NCBI RefSeq assembly: GCF_017874035.1
Contig: NZ_JAGGKV010000033.1
Coordinates: 1 to 60,976, forward strand
Direction of reading: 5' to 3'
Length of the DNA stretch: 60,976 nucleotides
Source of the DNA: Paenibacillus aceris
Lineage (GTDB): Bacteria; Bacillota; Bacilli; Paenibacillales; NBRC-103111
Under the pieces are notes generated by a model. That model worked only from the letters and a program-made list of their open reading frames with translations, had not been told where the DNA came from and searched no databases. Position 1 is the first letter of the stretch. Every line of letters begins with the position of its first letter. Of the stretch, positions 59,774 through 60,976 are shown in pieces. The translations under genes were made by a program, and so were the position numbers.

Positions 59774-59793
59774 AGCTTTCCTTGAGGAAAGCT
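59774..59793. promoter_or_regulatory. 20-bp palindrome upstream of the DeoR-type regulator
   Basis: AGCTTTCCTTGAGGAAAGCT is a perfect dyad of 9-bp arms around TG, positioned just before the regulator's ribosome-binding site. It could be an operator or an mRNA hairpin. Confidence 0.45.
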
Positions 59794-59942
59794 AGCTAAC
59801 GATGTAAGTAACGCTTCCTTCTATCTTATCATGTGGATGGATAAGCCGTCTATTGGCGTGCCGGTGAGGATATGTAGGGGGAGAGGTACAGCTTACCTTG
59901 TTTGATCCATGTGCTGATTCGGTAAATGCCCCATAAAGCTGC

Positions 59943-60689
59943 TCATACACGAAGCTCTTCAACAACGCTCCCCTGATGAAATGAATTGCCAAGCAGCAAT
60001 TTGATTAATTGATCAGCTGTAACCGCAGGGGATGCGAGCATTCCGCGATCTTTTACCATTCTAAAAATGTCCGCTGAGGCTGAGGCAGATGTGTCCTTGC
60101 TTGCGTTTCTTGCTTCTTCTTGTAAACGCGTATCGATCATCCCAGGCCATACGGATACGATTTTGACTGCGGTAGATTCGTTACCCTGTTCCAAACCTAC
60201 ACTTGTTGAGAAAATATCCAACCCGGCCTTAGCGGCAGAGTACACGCTCATGCCTGGAAGTAGATGTTTCGCAGAGGCGGAGGAGATGTTCAGTATCCGT
60301 TTCTCGATGTGCAGTTGTTCGGTCGAACGAATAAAACACGACGTGAGTACGATGGGAGCTAGTAGATTTATATGAAGATTATTAATTAACTCTTGTGAGC
60401 TGGCTTGCTCGATTCGGGAAAATGGTGCTAAGACGGCCGCGTTATTGATCAAGTAGATTCCTTCCGCATTTGTTACATCGATCTTGTGAAATACTTGTTC
60501 CATCAGAGCGTGGATTTCGCCGATGTTACTTAAATCATATTCGTAGTAATCCATAAGACTACTTCTAGCTATCAAGTCATTGTTCTTTTTTCTTGAAATA
60601 CAAATGAGGTGATGTTCCGGAGAAATGAGCTTAAGCGCCATTGCTTCGCCAAGACCGCGGGACGTCCCGGTAATTATAAAATACTTCAT
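59943..60689 (-). CDS. Short-chain dehydrogenase/reductase (YueD/sepiapterin-reductase-like)
   Basis: A 248-residue SDR enzyme. NADP-binding TGTSRGLGEAMALKL, the structural NNAAV motif, the catalytic serine in LNISSASAKHLLPG and the catalytic YSAAK are present. Closest in character to YueD ((S)-benzoin-forming benzil reductase) of Bacillus, whose physiological substrate is unknown. GGGAG lies about ten bases upstream of ATG 60689. Confidence 0.85.
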   Translation of the reverse strand: MKYFIITGTSRGLGEAMALKLISPEHHLICISRKKNNDLIARSSLMDYYEYDLSNIGEIHALMEQVFHKIDVTNAEGIYLINNAAVLAPFSRIEQASSQELINNLHINLLAPIVLTSCFIRSTEQLHIEKRILNISSASAKHLLPGMSVYSAAKAGLDIFSTSVGLEQGNESTAVKIVSVWPGMIDTRLQEEARNASKDTSASASADIFRMVKDRGMLASPAVTADQLIKLLLGNSFHQGSVVEELRV

Positions 60690-60740
60690 TTGAAACCAAC
60701 TCCCTCGTTATGCTGGTGACTACTAGCTCCTTCGGCGTAA

Positions 60741-60866
60741 GGGAACTGTAGTCCTCTATTTGGATGAAATCGGCTGATTGCAGGATTTAGAGGGAACTAC
60801 AGGGTCTTAGTTACCCGCAGAATCCCCCAATTGGCTAAATGCGGAGAAATAGCGGATCATAGTTCC
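60741..60866. repeat. Second cluster of the GGAACTACAGGG / AAATAGCGGA repeat family
   Basis: GGGAACTGTAGTCCTCTATTTGG (60741-60763, a diverged copy), GGGAACTACAGGGTCTTAG (60792-60810) and GAAATAGCGGATCATAGTTCCC (60845-60866, inverted) fill the gap before the last gene. The middle element is identical over GGAACTACAGGGTCTTA to 21227-21243. Confidence 0.65.
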
Positions 60867-60957
60867 CTGTGATCCGTCATTTCTATTAAGCCCCCTAATT
60901 AAATTGGAGAGTACCATGGGAAATAAGGTACTATTCATATAAAGGGAGGCGAGCGGA

Positions 60958-60976
60958 ATGAGACAACGTAACAACG
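60958..60976 (+). CDS. Start of a gene truncated by the window edge
   Basis: ATG 60958 follows AAGGGAGG (60942-60949) with good spacing and begins MRQRNN. Only six codons are visible, so nothing can be said about function. Confidence 0.5.

Noticed and set aside
60597..60689. Possible tRNA or riboswitch near the SDR gene
   Set aside because: No cloverleaf or conserved riboswitch motif could be found; the inverted repeats there belong to coding sequence.

Overview
The window looks like a chromosomal segment of a Paenibacillus-type Gram-positive spore former (Bacillota). The gene order in the first third closely follows the Bacillus subtilis yrv/yrr region: cymR, cysteine desulfurase, a PRC-barrel protein, a YrrI-type permease, T-box alaS, ireB, ruvX, yrzB, mltG, the two U32 peptidase-like tRNA hydroxylation genes and pbpI. 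Translation starts have strong Shine-Dalgarno sequences, often with GTG or TTG starts. Regulation is typical of Bacillota (T-boxes, a cre site, a Fur box, a Pho-box-like repeat). I see no phage, insertion sequence, CRISPR array, rRNA or tRNA.

Layout. 0.3-6.4 kb: an AlkZ-like protein and mnmA on the minus strand, then cymR, cysteine desulfurase, PRC-barrel, zinc-ribbon and permease genes. A short gap follows that carries a consensus sigma-A promoter overlapped by a Fur box, reading leftward with no convincing gene behind it. 6.5-18.8 kb: T-box alaS-ireB-ruvX-yrzB-yrzB2, mltG-trhP1-trhP2, a chemoreceptor and a class B PBP. 18.7-22.2 kb: a membrane sensor kinase with a Spo0A-like box, LipL and an esterase. 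22.3-27.3 kb: the pdhABCD pyruvate dehydrogenase operon. 27.4-33.0 kb: serC behind an unusually compact T-box, then ugpA-ugpE-ugpB (no ATPase gene) divergent from a glycerophosphodiesterase, with a Pho-box-like repeat between them. 33.8-38.1 kb: Aas-LplT and a convergent lipid kinase. 38.3-40.1 kb: a second chemoreceptor, followed by a 400-nt promoter-to-terminator unit that folds but does not code. 40.7-42.5 kb: a TIM-barrel isomerase and an SMR-OsmC pair. 42.7-52.0 kb: a YesMN two-component system, a sugar ABC importer, NagZ and a ROK kinase, which together resemble an amino-sugar or muropeptide salvage operon. 52.1-59.0 kb: an MFS exporter, an eight-copy 62-bp hairpin repeat array, a LytS/LytT-type system, CstA and its YjiX partner behind a perfect cre site. 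59.0-61.0 kb: a DeoR regulator, a short-chain dehydrogenase and a truncated gene start.

Three themes connect the genes. The first is tRNA and sulfur metabolism (cysteine desulfurase feeding MnmA, AlaRS, U32 tRNA hydroxylases). The second is central carbon: pyruvate uptake by CstA, pyruvate oxidation by PDH, and the octanoyl transfer needed to lipoylate PDH E2. The third is scavenging of phospholipid and cell-wall breakdown products: GlpQ/Ugp, Aas/LplT and the lipid kinase, then NagZ/ROK. The least explained parts are non-coding: the Fur-controlled leftward transcript near 6.1 kb, the 400-nt structured unit near 40.3 kb and the 62-bp hairpin array near 53.8 kb.
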